This document shows positions 21,777-33,427 of a stretch of DNA of 64,000 nt, piece after piece. Position numbers and translations under genes: made by a program. Each line of letters starts with the position of its first letter. Position 1 is the stretch's first letter. This DNA is from Flectonema sp. DT1601 (lineage: Eukaryota > Euglenozoa > Diplonemea > Diplonemida > Diplonemidae), in assembly GCA_964019425.1 (NCBI GenBank), contig OZ025803.1:1-64000 (forward strand), written 5' to 3'. The notes below the pieces were generated by a model, which made no database searches, was not told the DNA's origin, and saw nothing but the letters and a program-made list of their open reading frames with translations.

Positions 21777-23609
21777 TCATTTGACTCCTTGAATCACTCC
21801 TCTCAGAACAAGTTCATTGTAAAAGTGATTCATATACAACTCAAATGGAACTCCTGATTCCCAATCCACCATATTTCTGTTTTTGATAATAAAGTCCCGC
21901 TTCTCGTTGTACTCAGTTTGATTCATCCACGTGAGGCGGAGGATTCCTTCTCTGACAACACCTTCTCTAAATGTTTTTGGATTAGCTTCCACGTACACAC
22001 TGAAATTACGCCATGGGATGAATTCTGGAAGAATACCATACTGCAGTGGATGAGTAAAGACAGGAATAGTTCCACTGAGAATCGTATCGATAAGTCGGTT
22101 GGAACCGGGAGTGTCTCCAGCAAAGTGAAATCCAAATTTAGATCTGGCAAGTGTTGGGCACTTCAGACCCTTTCCACAAACTTCCGACCGCACTCCCTTT
22201 GTTCTACCAACAACTTTGCACACCTTCTTTCTGAAGCGGTAGATATTCTTTGCTTGAGTACTTCCAATGAAAGTAATGTCATGAGTCTTCTCTTCATGAG
22301 GACAACCAACACCAGTGTAAGTGGAAGGAATATGAACACTTTTACCTTGAGGGACATCCCAATTCTCAAAAGTGATTACACTGCACTTAGCCAGGTTTTT
22401 TGAATAGCTAAGAACTCGGAAGTAATGAGATGCGACCACAATGTGATCAGCTCCACTGCGTCGATTAAACCATTCAGAGTTGTTCAGCATAGTATCCATT
22501 GCCTGTATCAAAGCCCTGCGGCAGATTTTTCCTATGCAGCAATCTTCTCTGGGAAGTTTAGCAGGTTTTCCCTTATTGTGATCAAAAAACTTAACTAACT
22601 CTCTCTCGCTGATCATATTAAGGAATCCGGGTACTACAAATAACTTTGCTTTCTCAGGATCCATAGTGCGCATTGGGTGTTGAAGAGCAAATTTAGTAAA
22701 GTAGAAATCATCGAGGTGCTTAGGGACGTATGTTAAGGTCTTGTGTGTGATTGTTCCGTTGTCGTGAATAGGCTCACCGTTAATAGTCATACTCATCCAA
22801 TCCAATTCATCATACACGTAAAAAGGAACTTCCAATATCGTACCGTACTCGAGATGTGGTTTTTCTACTACTTTTTCTACTGGCACTTCCTTCACAACCT
22901 TTTTCCCCCTTGGAACTCTTTTTTTTTTTTTTTTATTACCTTTTTTTTTCTTCTTTGGAACTTTTTCCTCCTCTTTCACAACTTTTTCTTCTTCCTTCAC
23001 AACTTTTTCCTCCTCTTTCACAACTTTTTCTTCTTCCTTCACAACTTTTTCCTCCTCTTTCACAACTTTTTCTTCTTCCTTCACAACTTTTTCCTCCTCT
23101 TTCACAACTTTTTCTTCTTCCTTCACAACTTTTTCCTCCTCTTTCACAACTTTTTCTTCTTCCTTCACAACTTTTTCCTCCTCTTTCACAACTTTTTCTT
23201 CTTCCTTTACAACCTTTTCCTCCTCTTTCACAACTTTTTCTTTTTCCTTCACAACTTTTTCTTCTTCCTTCACAACTTTTTCCTCCTCTTTCACAACTTT
23301 TTCTTCTTCCTTCACAACTTTTTCCTCCTCTTTCACAACTTTTTCTTCTTCCTTTACAACCTTTTCCTCCTCTTTCACAACTTTTTCTTTTTCCTTCACA
23401 ACTTTTTCTTCTTCCTTCACAACTTTTTCTTCTTCTTTCACAACTTTTTCTTCTTCCTTCACAACTTTTTTCTCCTCGTTCACAACTTTTTCTACCACGA
23501 CGTTCCTCACAACATTATGTTGCGAATTAGGGAAATCCAAATTCACGAACAGGAACACAGCAAATACCAGTATCACTATAATGTAGCGCAACTCGATCCT
23601 CCACCTCAT
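21777..23609 (-). CDS. Exostosin-type glycosyltransferase with heptad stem
   Basis: A GT47 family glycosyltransferase, probably a type II Golgi enzyme that adds sugars to surface or secreted glycans. The start at 23609 (MRWRIELRYIIVILVFAVFL) is chosen because it puts a membrane anchor at residues 7-28 and follows CTACCAGTTTTAG, a splice-acceptor-like tract; a longer open frame reaches 23678. Residues about 48-225 are about 24 tandem copies of KVVKEEE, a highly charged heptad likely to form a long helix between anchor and enzyme. A lysine-rich patch follows. Residues about 250-610 form the catalytic domain, with VVPGFLNM, FGFHFAGDTPGSNRLIDT and SGTIPVFTHP, the classic exostosin C-terminal signature. 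The paralogue at 30086-31294 lacks the heptads. Family confidence is high; the sugar donor and acceptor cannot be told. Confidence 0.88.
   Translation of the reverse strand: MRWRIELRYIIVILVFAVFLFVNLDFPNSQHNVVRNVVVEKVVNEEKKVVKEEEKVVKEEEKVVKEEEKVVKEKEKVVKEEEKVVKEEEKVVKEEEKVVKEEEKVVKEEEKVVKEEEKVVKEKEKVVKEEEKVVKEEEKVVKEEEKVVKEEEKVVKEEEKVVKEEEKVVKEEEKVVKEEEKVVKEEEKVVKEEEKVVKEEEKVVKEEEKVVKEEEKVPKKKKKGNKKKKKRVPRGKKVVKEVPVEKVVEKPHLEYGTILEVPFYVYDELDWMSMTINGEPIHDNGTITHKTLTYVPKHLDDFYFTKFALQHPMRTMDPEKAKLFVVPGFLNMISERELVKFFDHNKGKPAKLPREDCCIGKICRRALIQAMDTMLNNSEWFNRRSGADHIVVASHYFRVLSYSKNLAKCSVITFENWDVPQGKSVHIPSTYTGVGCPHEEKTHDITFIGSTQAKNIYRFRKKVCKVVGRTKGVRSEVCGKGLKCPTLARSKFGFHFAGDTPGSNRLIDTILSGTIPVFTHPLQYGILPEFIPWRNFSVYVEANPKTFREGVVREGILRLTWMNQTEYNEKRDFIIKNRNMVDWESGVPFELYMNHFYNELVLRGVIQGVK
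22966..23485 (-). repeat. 21-bp coding array with higher-order periods
   Basis: About 24 units of 21 bp code KVVKEEE. Two synonymous unit types alternate (CTCCTCTTTCACAACTTTTT and CTTCTTCCTTCACAACTTTT on the plus strand), making a 42-bp period. A rarer variant with CTTTACAACC, followed by a KEKE unit, recurs exactly 147 bp apart (starts 23201 and 23348), showing a further seven-unit duplication. Confidence 0.92.
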
Positions 23610-25736
23610 GTTGCTAAAACTGGTAGTAAAATATAAAATTAACAAGATGATTGTAAAGTAAGACTCTTCCAACTTCACAAGACAAAATTCAGTTTTTTTT
23701 TTTTTTTTCTAGTTTACTTATTACTCAAATGAAAGAAATGCACTTTGTTCCTATTTCCGCATAAAAGTACTTCAAAATCCCAAAATCGTTTTCCTGGTGG
23801 TGTTTTCAGCCTAGGTTCTTCCAGGTCAGTAGAAGTTCTCGCTTGTGTTATCAGCTTAGCAATCCACAGACAATGCATTTATACTGAGGGAAGCAACAGG
23901 TGTATCAGGGACTTCTGTGAAGTCATCATCAGAAACTCACCCCCAATTCACGTAATACTTACCGTTGATTTCTATGTAAGATAACAAAAAGGTTCAGAAC
24001 ATTCACACGACTAAGTGCAAGTGGAAAACTGAGGTTGGATGGCAGCTACCATTTTCTCTCAAGGATGTATCTTAGAAGTAAGAATTGTGTTATCACTTTC
24101 CAATGGACAACATAAAACGACAGTAAGCAGAAACTGCAAAAAGGTAGACGTGGGTCATCTTGCTTGACTCTGAGTTCCCAAATAAACTCAAAAAAAAAAA
24201 AAATAACAGGAATATTATCAACACAACACTAAGAAACAGAATTCTCAAGAAAAACAAAGGGGGAAATTATGTAACCCAGGGACCCGGTTTTGGTGGAAGG
24301 TATCCGAGATTTATTTTGATTTTCTACTAACAAAATTTGATGTCTATTTTTTTTTTTTCTTTCGGTATTTTTTTAGTCGTGCTCGTGCCTAGGTAGGTTG
24401 CATACTCAGATTTCTATCATCGGGTGAGTTAGACCCGATAATCTAGAACAGGAGCAGTGGAACATGATGCAAACGCGAAGCGTAATTACAAAAGAAAACT
24501 AACTCATTTTTGCTAAGTAGAAATTCGACCAAATTCCACTCGTTTCCGTACTCTTTTATGCAAAAACAAAGATCCAGTGAAACAGCTGCGTCCTAACACG
24601 GATAAATATTCGAAGTACCACTATCAGAACATTATCTGTCTCTCTCCGTAGTCATAACGTGCACAACCTCCAACAATACAAATATAACATCAGCAGGTTG
24701 ACGAATCCTCAATGAGGAAAAAATATTTTATGGTACGAATTCCAAGAAAAACGAAAGGTGCTCAGTGGCAATAAAGGTGCTATGGCAATGTGTATCAACA
24801 AAGAATTGCGCACGTCCGTTGTTTTGAATGGGGCACAGACTTGATTCTCTCTACTGCAGTCAAGTTATCACTGACGATACGGTGTTTTTATTTAGCAACT
24901 TTCAGAGTCTCAAGAAACAAAAAAAAATGTGATACCCTTGTGAGTTCTCTTTTTTTCCCCGGTTACACCCGTTCGCTACCGATTTTGTTTTTTTCTTTTC
25001 ACTTTTATGTTGGTCTTACGATCTGTCAATTCTTTTTTCTTGTCATAGTGGGTGGCTTGTGATGAGGTGGCGATTTCGGAAACTATTTTTTTGTGGAAAT
25101 TGGGATTTTCCCTCCTCTTTTTCTTTTTTAATGATAAACGCTTTTGACCACAAACACATAATTTTGCTAAACTAAAATGAGTATTCATGCGCCCCTTTAT
25201 CTCTAATCAGTATGCTGTAGAAACCAGTCAACTCTTGAGACCGAATAACCCTCCAGTAGCAAACCCGGACCTAGAGTGTAGTTTTCTTATTATGCTATGA
25301 AAACAATTAGTAACTTACGACCAAAGGTGATGTTAGCAGGGGTAATTTGATGGGGGGGTAAACAGACGTAAAGGACTCTACATTTCAAACATATCTGCAT
25401 ACATAGAGGGGGGTGATGGTTTGACAATGTAGAAAACAGTAATAAACTTTATAATAGTAAAATAAGTAATAAGGTTAAACTGAAACAATGACAGAAGATT
25501 AAGCATTTTTAGCTAAAAAGCTAGACAATATATTACACTCGAATACGGTCTTAACTATAATGTAGTATAAGTCCAGAAAACGCTGTCGAATCTGGTAATT
25601 CCAGGGGGCACGTACTACAAGTTGAGCGCCCCAGGGCAGTCCGTTACAACGATTCTTGTATTCGTTATCATGTTTTTTTTTAGAAAAGCTAAGTTCGTAT
25701 TTGTTAGTTCGCTTCTAAACAGAACTATGCCTTAAC

Positions 25737-26014
25737 CTTGACATCTGGATTTCTGAGTTTTATGAGTTTATTATAAAAAAGTGCATTAAATTAAAATATA
25801 AAAAAAAAAGAAAAATTATAAAAACGCAATTGTTCTGCTGTTCCATAATACACTGTGGAATACGTAGTTTCAGGCCTTAATCTTATACTACTTGTCCCTC
25901 TTAAACCTTAATCAGTAAGTTCTAAGGGGCTTCATTTCAGTTTATTAATAAATCCGATTTATAAGAACTAATTTCTTAATGTCGATCGGAACTTGACATC
26001 TGGATTTCTGAGTT
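25737..26014 (-). mobile_element. 5'-truncated retrocopy with 23-bp target repeats
   Basis: A 232-bp insert (25760-25991) copies the 3' end of the locus at 18238-18475. It is bounded by exact 23-bp direct repeats (25737-25759 and 25992-26014; core CTTGACATCTGGATTTCTGA). Read on the minus strand, the insert starts inside the last codons and ends a few bases after ATAATAAACTCATA, joining a short A stretch. A truncated 5' side, intact 3' end and long target duplication are the usual marks of target-primed reverse transcription by a LINE machinery. Either the source gene was retroposed, or the source is itself the tail of a LINE-like element. Confidence 0.72.
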
Positions 26015-28426
26015 ACTAATGACTTACTCATTTCCACGGTGTTGCTTAGATTCTTCTCTCTCTTCCTCATGGGTGAAACTTTGACAATGTAAAACAGTAA
26101 TAAACTTTTAAAATGTAAAAGCTTCGGTTAAACCGAGGGGACTGCCTTCTTGAGCTAAGGGGGGGAGTAATTTGATTTCTTAAGCTCAAAGGGGGGTGGG
26201 GGTGAAACTTTAACATTTGTTAATCAAAGAGAGGTACGTTTAAAATAAAGCTTTTTTTTTTGGGAGGGGTAATTTGATGGGGGGTGGGTGGGCCAGAAGT
26301 CATCCTTCGCTGTTGGTGTACGCAATAAAAACGGGCAGAAACTGTTACTTTCGCGGTTAGCTGGGTTAGTTCACGAAATAAATAAATAAATAAATAAATA
26401 ATCAACTAATATTGGTTTTTTTTTTTTTTTTTTTGTGCCGACATAGTGGGAGAAGAAACAACTCAGATTGAACGCTGATATTGCCTATTCTCACTCATTT
26501 CCCCACGTGATAGGGTTTTGGTTCTGTCTGCGTTCAACGAAATACAAGTCCAATCTCAATGGAATAAACTACACCAGTAGAGGACCATTCACGAGGATTG
26601 CATTTCAAAAAAATTCGGCTGGTTCAATTTACCAGCTGTAACCTTGCCCAGAGACAAACAAAGAGACTTAACGGTTGAAAACAAAAGAGAGAAAAAAAAG
26701 AAACAATCAGGGATGGCGAAGATGGGAGTGAGAACAAAATATCATTTCTATTCCATGTATAAAACCTTTCTTCATTAAATAATAGTCGTGTGTCAACCGC
26801 CGAAACATGACCGGTCCTGTCCGTTATTGATAGGGGCTTACCGAAAAAACAAAACTTAGTCAACAGGAATAACTTTTCTTATTCTGTAAGGAGAAGCTCA
26901 AATGAGACACTCTTACTCTTACTACTACAACTGCACGGAGGATGCAGATACCCTTCAGATATTCTGAAGAAAACCAAATGATCGCACGAATCTGACAACA
27001 ACAAAGTAAAAAACGATAAAAAACCTACACAGCTAATCACCATTTTTGGGGCAAAAGTGCTTTTCACTTTTTTCTACATAAGATTTTGATGAAAAAGGAA
27101 TTTGTTGCAAAGAAAAAACAAAAAAAACAAAAAAAAAAAGCTAAATTCAGAATTTTAGCATCGAAATCCCTGAGACCCTGACGGCTCGATTTGTCCCTTT
27201 TTTTTTCCATACCAGTTGAAGATTCGTAAAAAATAAAATTAAATTGTAATCAAGATTTCCGATACCAGTTTCTACTCCGTGAAACATTTCAAAAAAAAAG
27301 GGAACCTAACAACAGTTTGGTTATCACACAGCATTGCTGTGCGACCGAAAACTATTAGCCTTCGAACACGTTGTAAGGCTAACCTGATTAAACAAAACAT
27401 TATTTTTCAACTTCTTTTTTTTTAATTTGATTTGGCTTAGAAACTAAAATGTAAAAAAAAACGACCGAGATTCGGACCCAAGCACTTTATTTGTTTTTTT
27501 TTTTTTTTTTTTTTTTTTTGAAAAAGTAACTTTTGAGAGGGGGAGAAAAACATCAGATTGGGAAAGAAAGAAAAATGAAACGAAATAGTCTCGACAACAT
27601 AAATCAGTAACTATTACTATTTTTCATTCGAAAGAACAAATGCACAAGGTACCGATTGGGGGGGGGAAAAACTGAAGTGGATGGGAATTGAAATAACTAA
27701 AAGTCCTAACAGCAGTTTGTCAACATCTTGATTGGTGCTGCAGGCACATTCTTAGTATGGTAAAGCTTAAACCGCCGTCACTTGGTATAGTGGCTAAGTA
27801 TTTTAACGTGGGGTGAAACTTTGACAATGTAAAAAACAGCAACAACTTTAGGCACTAAAAACAAAATTAATATCAAGTACTTGACTGAAAAAATATTTGT
27901 AGTTGTTAATCAAAGAAAAGGTTCAGAAAAAAAGAAAAGAGAAAACACAAAATGGAAATATAATTGAGCCTTTCGATCTTATTCGGTAATTCCTGAGGTG
28001 AGGTATAATGGGGTTAAAGAATTACTTATATATAGCTTGGCACTGCTCGTCACAAATCAGAAAATCCTTTACGATACACACACACAAAACGGTTTTGTTT
28101 TTTCGCAGTCACTAGGCCGATTTAACCTAAAGTAACAAGTCGGTTTGGTTTAGTTTCAGCGACGCAACTAGAGAAAAGGAAAAGGGAGAAAGACACCGAG
28201 GGGCAAAACGGGAACGGAATTGTGATCTGTGATTAATTATATTTCCTTCCATACAGAAGTGTGGATGCAAAAATATGTGTTTTCTGTCTTATTGACCAGA
28301 AGACGTTGTCGAATCTGACAATTGCAAGCAGGGGGGGTAAATAGATATTATATTATCAACAATCTCTCGGGCAATCTTGACTTGTTGAGCTTCAAAATTC
28401 CCTCTTTTTTTTTTTTCTTTTTTACT

Positions 28427-28838
28427 ATTTCTGGTACTTTTGCCTTGTAGAAATTATGTTTGGAATTTGCTTTTCTTGCCCGGATTTCCCGCGACTTAGA
28501 TGCGAGTGTCAGCACAGGTGATCAAAGTGTGGATGACATGCAGACTTGTCATACCGACCATTTTCAAAGTGCCCACTAGCATCAGCCTAAAAGTGTAGAA
28601 TCTTGTCCTTCTCATGCATCAAAAATAACATCTTCTTCCCCCAGCCACTGGAACATAGAGCTTGTAGCAGCATCCTTAGCTCCAGATTCTAGAGCTCGCC
28701 CCAGTACCGGATTTGGGTTTTTTGGATAGTATTTCGTGGGGTGTTAGGTGTCCACAGGATAGCCTAAAAGTAAAAGTTGGGGGGGGGAACTTTGATACTG
28801 TATTTTCAAGGGGAGGGGAGGGTTTCTGCACCCCCATG
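28427..28838. mobile_element. Internally deleted relative of the TIR transposon
   Basis: About 410 bp that match three separate parts of the 11700-13460 element in the same order: its left interior (GCGACTTAGATGCGAGTGTC), its right interior (CCAGCCACTGGAACATAGAG) and its right inverted end (CCCCAGTACCGGATTTGGG, then a G run and GGGTTTCTGCACC). The coding-like middle is gone and the left inverted end is not recognisable. It is a MITE-like deletion derivative. Confidence 0.75.
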
Positions 28839-28973
28839 TATTTTTTTATCTTCTTGACCAGAATCAAGGATTCTAAGGGTTTTTATTGATTTACGTATCT
28901 TTCATTGTTAAGTGATATTGGTTATACGATACTACACAAAGCAATTAGTACATCACTCTTGTTATGCCCACAC

Positions 28974-29054
28974 GGGGGACTTCGATAAATAAATCAAGGT
29001 TAACACGCAACAAAATAGACATGCATTATCATAACTGGATTCCGTCCACACATA
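28974..29054 (+). repeat. Dispersed repeat, GGATAAATAAATCAAGG type
   Basis: A G run followed by ACTTCGATAAATAAATCAAG, GTTAACACGCAACAA and TAACTGGATTCCGTCCAC. A close copy lies at 41468-41548 and a truncated one at 41549-41585, with weaker traces at 40485 and 42055. No coding capacity; origin unknown. Confidence 0.75.
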
Positions 29055-30085
29055 ATTACACAGATAACCTGTGTCATGGTCAAGGAGGGGGTGAAACATT
29101 GACAATGTAAAAACAGTAACAACTTTAGGAATTAAAAAGCAAAATCCAGGCCAGGGGGGAGTAACTGTTCGAGTTTGTACGTAAAATACAAATGTATTGT
29201 ATCATAAACAACATAACGATAATTTAACATTAGTTCTGAGATACAGTGACTAAAGGTAATGTTAGTCACTGTATCAGGCCAGGGGGGGGATATGAACCTT
29301 CTTTTGACTATACATCTTCCGCACAATTGAGAATCGCAACCGATTACTTATGCTACCAGGCTTTCTTTGTTTGACTGCACAAAATACTAATGGGATGATA
29401 ATAATAGGATTCATCAGATGCTCGAAAAAAAAAAAAAAAGAAGTTTTTCACTAACGGTTTGATATCTTTTGCGATCTTACAAGCGGTCGATAGAAAGTTA
29501 AATAACTAAAACACCCTAACAGTGGTCGTAGATTCAGCTGAATCATCCGTTGGAAAGAATCGTTGGCTTTTTTACATAAAAGGTGTACGACGATATCGAC
29601 AAGTTCTTAACCTTTACGACTGCATTTTCGGGTCGTCGGCGTAAGATATAAAATAAAATAAAAAATCTTTAAATAATATGGGAAAATTAAACTCCCGTCC
29701 TTGCTGACTGACAAAAGTTTTCATGTTCTTTGTTGGGTGAGCAGACGGTCGTCAAGGCGTCAGATAAATTTCTTTCATCGAATTCGAAATCAAATTTTGA
29801 TATTTCTTACGACGAATAAGTTTATATTTATCTCACGCGATCTTTCTAAGAAAGACGTAAAAACGAATAAGATTTGATTGATTTCGTTCATTTCCTCTTC
29901 TTTTTTTTTTTTTTTTTTCGTTCTTTTTTTTTTCTTTTTCTTTTTTTTCTTCTTTGCTTGTTTGAAAATTGCCTTGCTTAGTTTTGAACTAAGCAAATTT
30001 GGCCCCCCATTCAGAATGAAGGAACTATCCAACAACAGATGGCAGAGGCACATCGCGGAAGTATAGTTTCTGTAATTGTTTTTGT

Positions 30086-31294
30086 TTACCTTTCGGTAAG
30101 CACTCCTTTCATGACTAGTTCATCGTAAAAGTGATTCATATACAACTCAAATGGAACTCCTGATTCCCAATCCACCATATTCTTATTTTTGATAATAAAG
30201 TCCCGCTTCTCCTTATACTCAGTTTGATTCATCCTCGCGAGGCGGAGGATTCCTTCTCTGACAATGCTTTCCTTAAATGTTTTTGGATTAGCTTCCACGT
30301 ACACAGTGAACTTATGCCATGGAATGAATTCTGGAAGAATACTGTACTGCATTGGATGAGTCAAAACAGGAATAGTTCCACTGAGAATCGTATCGACAAG
30401 TCGGTTGGAACCGGGAGTGTCTCCAGCAAAGTGAAATCCAAATTTAGATCTGGCAAGTGTTGGGCACTTCAGACCCTTTCCACAAACTTCCGATTTCACA
30501 CCTTTTGTTTTGACGATAACATCACACACTCTCTTTCTGAACTTATAGATTTCCTTTGATTCAATACTTCCAACGAAAGCAACGTCATGAGTCTTCTCAG
30601 TGTGAGGACAACCAACGCCAGTGTATGTTGAAGGTACGTAGACACTTCTACCTTTAGGACTTCCCCAATCCTCGAAAATGATTGCACTGCACTGAATTAG
30701 GAACTTTGAGTGATGCTGAAGAATTGGGTGGTAATGAGAAGAGACTACAATGTGATCAGCTCCACGGTATCGATGAAACCATTTCGAGTTGTTCAGCATA
30801 GAATCCATCTTGTGGACTAAGTCCACTCGGCAGATTTGTCCGATGCAGCAATCTTCCTTCGCATTTTTAACAGGTTTTCCCTTATTGTGATCGAAGTAAA
30901 GATCAACTAGTCTATCGCCAACCATATTAAGGAATCCGGGTACTACAAATAATTGTGCTTCTTCAGGATTCATAGTGCGCATTGGGTGATCAAGAGCAAA
31001 TTTAGTAAAGTAGAAATCATCAAGGTGCTTAGGGACGTATGTTAAGGTCTTGTGTGTGATTGTTCCGTTGTCGTGAATAGGCTCACCGTTAATAGTCATA
31101 CTCATCCAATCCAATTCATCATACACGTAAAAAGGAACTTCCAATATCGTACCGTACTCGAGATGTGGTTTTTCTACTACTTTTTCTACTGGCACCTGAT
31201 TCGGCGCGTGATGACCACCATTTGCGTACAGGAACAAAGCCGTGCAAGCAAGGGATACTGCCCAAAAGATTATGCGCACGTCAATCTTCCACAT
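30086..31294 (-). CDS. Exostosin-type glycosyltransferase, short-stem copy
   Basis: A 402-residue GT47 paralogue of the enzyme at 21777-23609. The start at 31294 (MWKIDVRIIFWAVSLACTAL) lies 19 bases after TTCTTTTTATTATTAG, a strong acceptor-like site, and gives a membrane anchor at residues 7-27; the frame is open further upstream but that stretch belongs to a repeated intergenic block. A short stem leads directly into VPVEKVVEKPHLEYG and the catalytic domain with VVPGFLNM, FGFHFAGDTPGSNRLVDT and SGTIPVLTHP. Some stretches are identical to the paralogue at base level (about 175 bp at 31023-31197) while others, such as around residues 125-190, differ strongly. This points to patchy gene conversion. 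The role is presumably transfer of a sugar in the Golgi; the specificity is unknown. Confidence 0.88.
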   Translation of the reverse strand: MWKIDVRIIFWAVSLACTALFLYANGGHHAPNQVPVEKVVEKPHLEYGTILEVPFYVYDELDWMSMTINGEPIHDNGTITHKTLTYVPKHLDDFYFTKFALDHPMRTMNPEEAQLFVVPGFLNMVGDRLVDLYFDHNKGKPVKNAKEDCCIGQICRVDLVHKMDSMLNNSKWFHRYRGADHIVVSSHYHPILQHHSKFLIQCSAIIFEDWGSPKGRSVYVPSTYTGVGCPHTEKTHDVAFVGSIESKEIYKFRKRVCDVIVKTKGVKSEVCGKGLKCPTLARSKFGFHFAGDTPGSNRLVDTILSGTIPVLTHPMQYSILPEFIPWHKFTVYVEANPKTFKESIVREGILRLARMNQTEYKEKRDFIIKNKNMVDWESGVPFELYMNHFYDELVMKGVLTER

Positions 31295-31346
31295 CTTATT
31301 CTTTAAATGATACCTAATAATAAAAAGAATATTAACTTTAATTATC

Positions 31347-31435
31347 GAATTCATCTGTTGAAAGGTTATCATCATCTCAGTGGTGTGTTCTGTTGGAGAC
31401 GTAATCCATAAGAAGTACATGAGATACAAATCAAT
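31347..31435 (-). promoter_or_regulatory. Shared upstream block of two transferase genes
   Basis: This block of about 85 bp (from GAATTCATCTGTTGAAAGG through GTGTTCTGTTGGAGAC) sits just upstream of the short GT47 gene. It recurs at 35969-36053, upstream of the first GT8-GT31 fusion gene, although the two coding sequences are unrelated. It could be a common leader or processing signal, or merely a copied intergenic piece. Confidence 0.6.
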
Positions 31436-33427
31436 AAATCACAAAAAAAAGAAAGAAACTGCGAGAACAAAGAAGTCACCTGATTTGCTGATTCAAAAAA
31501 AGAGGGGAAACAAAAAGGTAAAAATCTCAAAGAAACAACACTACTCAGACAAGGAGTATCGAGATGGGAGGGGAAAAGGACTCTTATTTTTTTTCTTTTT
31601 TTTTTAAAAAAAAATATCATTGGTAATTCTTATTTTTACTATCACACGGCGTTTTTACTATCACACGCCTAGCGATAAAACGAAATCACGAAATTACGTA
31701 AACTACCTCTTGATCCCCCCATTCCCACGATTATGCAAATAAATACATGCGACCTGGACCTTCACCATCCTAAACTCTGGGAGATCTGATAATGACAGAT
31801 CAAGACAACGTTGCTACGAACGCTTTCGTTCATCGGCTATACAGAAGATATGTAAGTAAACTATACATTTTCCTTACTTTTTTTTTTTTAAAGTGCCGAA
31901 TATGTTTTTTTTTTCTTTGTTTTTTTTAAAATGCCGGGAAGAAAACACACGTCAGTTGTAGTTCTTTTGCTTTTCTTTGCCAGCTAAAATTACTAAAACT
32001 GGAGTCTTAAAAAGTGTAAGCCGGATACAAGTTGCCTCCCATCGTGAATCTTATGGGTGATCGAAGTAATAACGCCGTTCCAAACTAATAAGACACACGT
32101 CAGGCGCACTTCTTGTTCCGGCCCTAGCATGCTACATTATCACCCCGACGTACCTCGTTGAAAGTTCTTTTTGTTCGTTAGTAAGTCGAAAGGAACTGAA
32201 TGAAGGGGAATGTGAATAAGATGATTTAATCATTCTCTTGATATCATATACTGAAGTTGTAAAATAATCTTTTTTTTAAAAAATGAATCAAGAGAGTGAA
32301 TAAGTAAGGAAGATGCCTTCGGCTCTGATAACAAGAAAAAAAAAAAAAAAAGTTAAAAAACGAAAGACAGCATACCGAAAAAAGGGACGAACTATTTTTT
32401 GTTTCTTTTTGCGTTTTTTTTTTTTACTTGAGAAAGGTAATGTTAGGAAAGGCAAACACAGAGGGGGATAAACCCAGAGGGGGAGGTGATAGTTTGACAA
32501 TGTAGAAAACAGTAACAAACCTTAAAATACTAAAACAAGTATTAAGGTTTAACTCAAGAAAAACACAGAGGGGGAATATATATTTTTTTTTTTTAAAAGT
32601 ACTTTAGGAATATGTAATTGGCTGGCTCATAAAGTGTTCTGTTATAGAATTCATTATATTGAATCACGTACAAGGAAAGAAGGGGGGGAAAAAAAACCAA
32701 CCGTATTAGACAGATAAATACAAAACTTGACCACTATTTGATCACTACGTAACGTATTGAATACCACCCTACAGTGGCTAGATGCTTACCCAGTAGTATG
32801 TTTGCGAGTCTGGCGTCATAATGACTGCACTTGCTCGACGGTGTAAAGTGGCACATTGTTTGAGAAAAATACATAGATTGGTATTAAAAAGAAATTTATA
32901 CTTAAACAAAAGTCTGCCAGATGCGAAATTTAAAACATTATGCGTCCGATTAGATATTCGGCGAACTGGCCGCACTAATTTCCGTGTGGCAAGAAAAAAA
33001 CAACGGTCAAAATTTTCATTATTGAAAAAGTTATAATTTTTCAATTACAACAATAAGGAATATAAAAATAGATAAGCGAAATATCTTTTTTTTTTTTTTT
33101 CTGTATTTATTTTTGTTTCTTTTTTTTTCTGGACGTGCTAATTAAAAGGGAAAAACTACAAGTTAATTCTTTTTTTATTTTCCGTCCCTAGCTGTTGCTA
33201 CATCAGAATCTTGAAAGTCTGAAATGAGTGAACCGACTCACCCTAAGCTTGGCTTACAAAGCTATCAAGCCTGGGTCCAACGAGGAAAGTCCCGACATAG
33301 TCAACCCTCAGTTCAAAGGCAAAGTACCAAAAGATGTGAACTGTCGAAATTGTAAAACGAGTTAATTTAAAACTTCAATAGTTTCACACTTTAGTACCAC
33401 AGAGTTGATGTAAACGTACAGTCCATA
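31436..33427. other. Gene-free interval with low-complexity runs
   Basis: No gene supported. It contains one TTTGACAATG module (32483-32545), several G runs on the plus strand and many A or T runs. A 71-codon plus-strand frame at 32821-33036 is lysine- and arginine-rich and has no family signature. Confidence 0.6.

Larger units (their letters stand above)
23700..30085. other. Repeat-mosaic interval without intact genes
   Basis: About 6.4 kb with no convincing gene on either strand. It holds the 25.74-26.01 kb insertion, a deleted transposon copy (28427-28838), at least four members of the TTTGACAATG module (25411, 26071, 27811, 29086), one GGATAAATAAATCAAGG module (28974) and part of the hairpin repeat family (26612-26700). 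Long T or A runs occur, for example 27495-27519. Small open frames here are scattered, unrelated and mostly low-complexity. Confidence 0.7.

Noticed and set aside
22743-23636. Plus-strand frames of 297 and 224 codons rich in Phe, Leu and His or Pro
   Set aside because: Antisense shadows of the KVVKEEE coding array.
32821-33036. Basic 71-codon plus-strand frame
   Set aside because: Composition alone; no ribosomal or histone signature.
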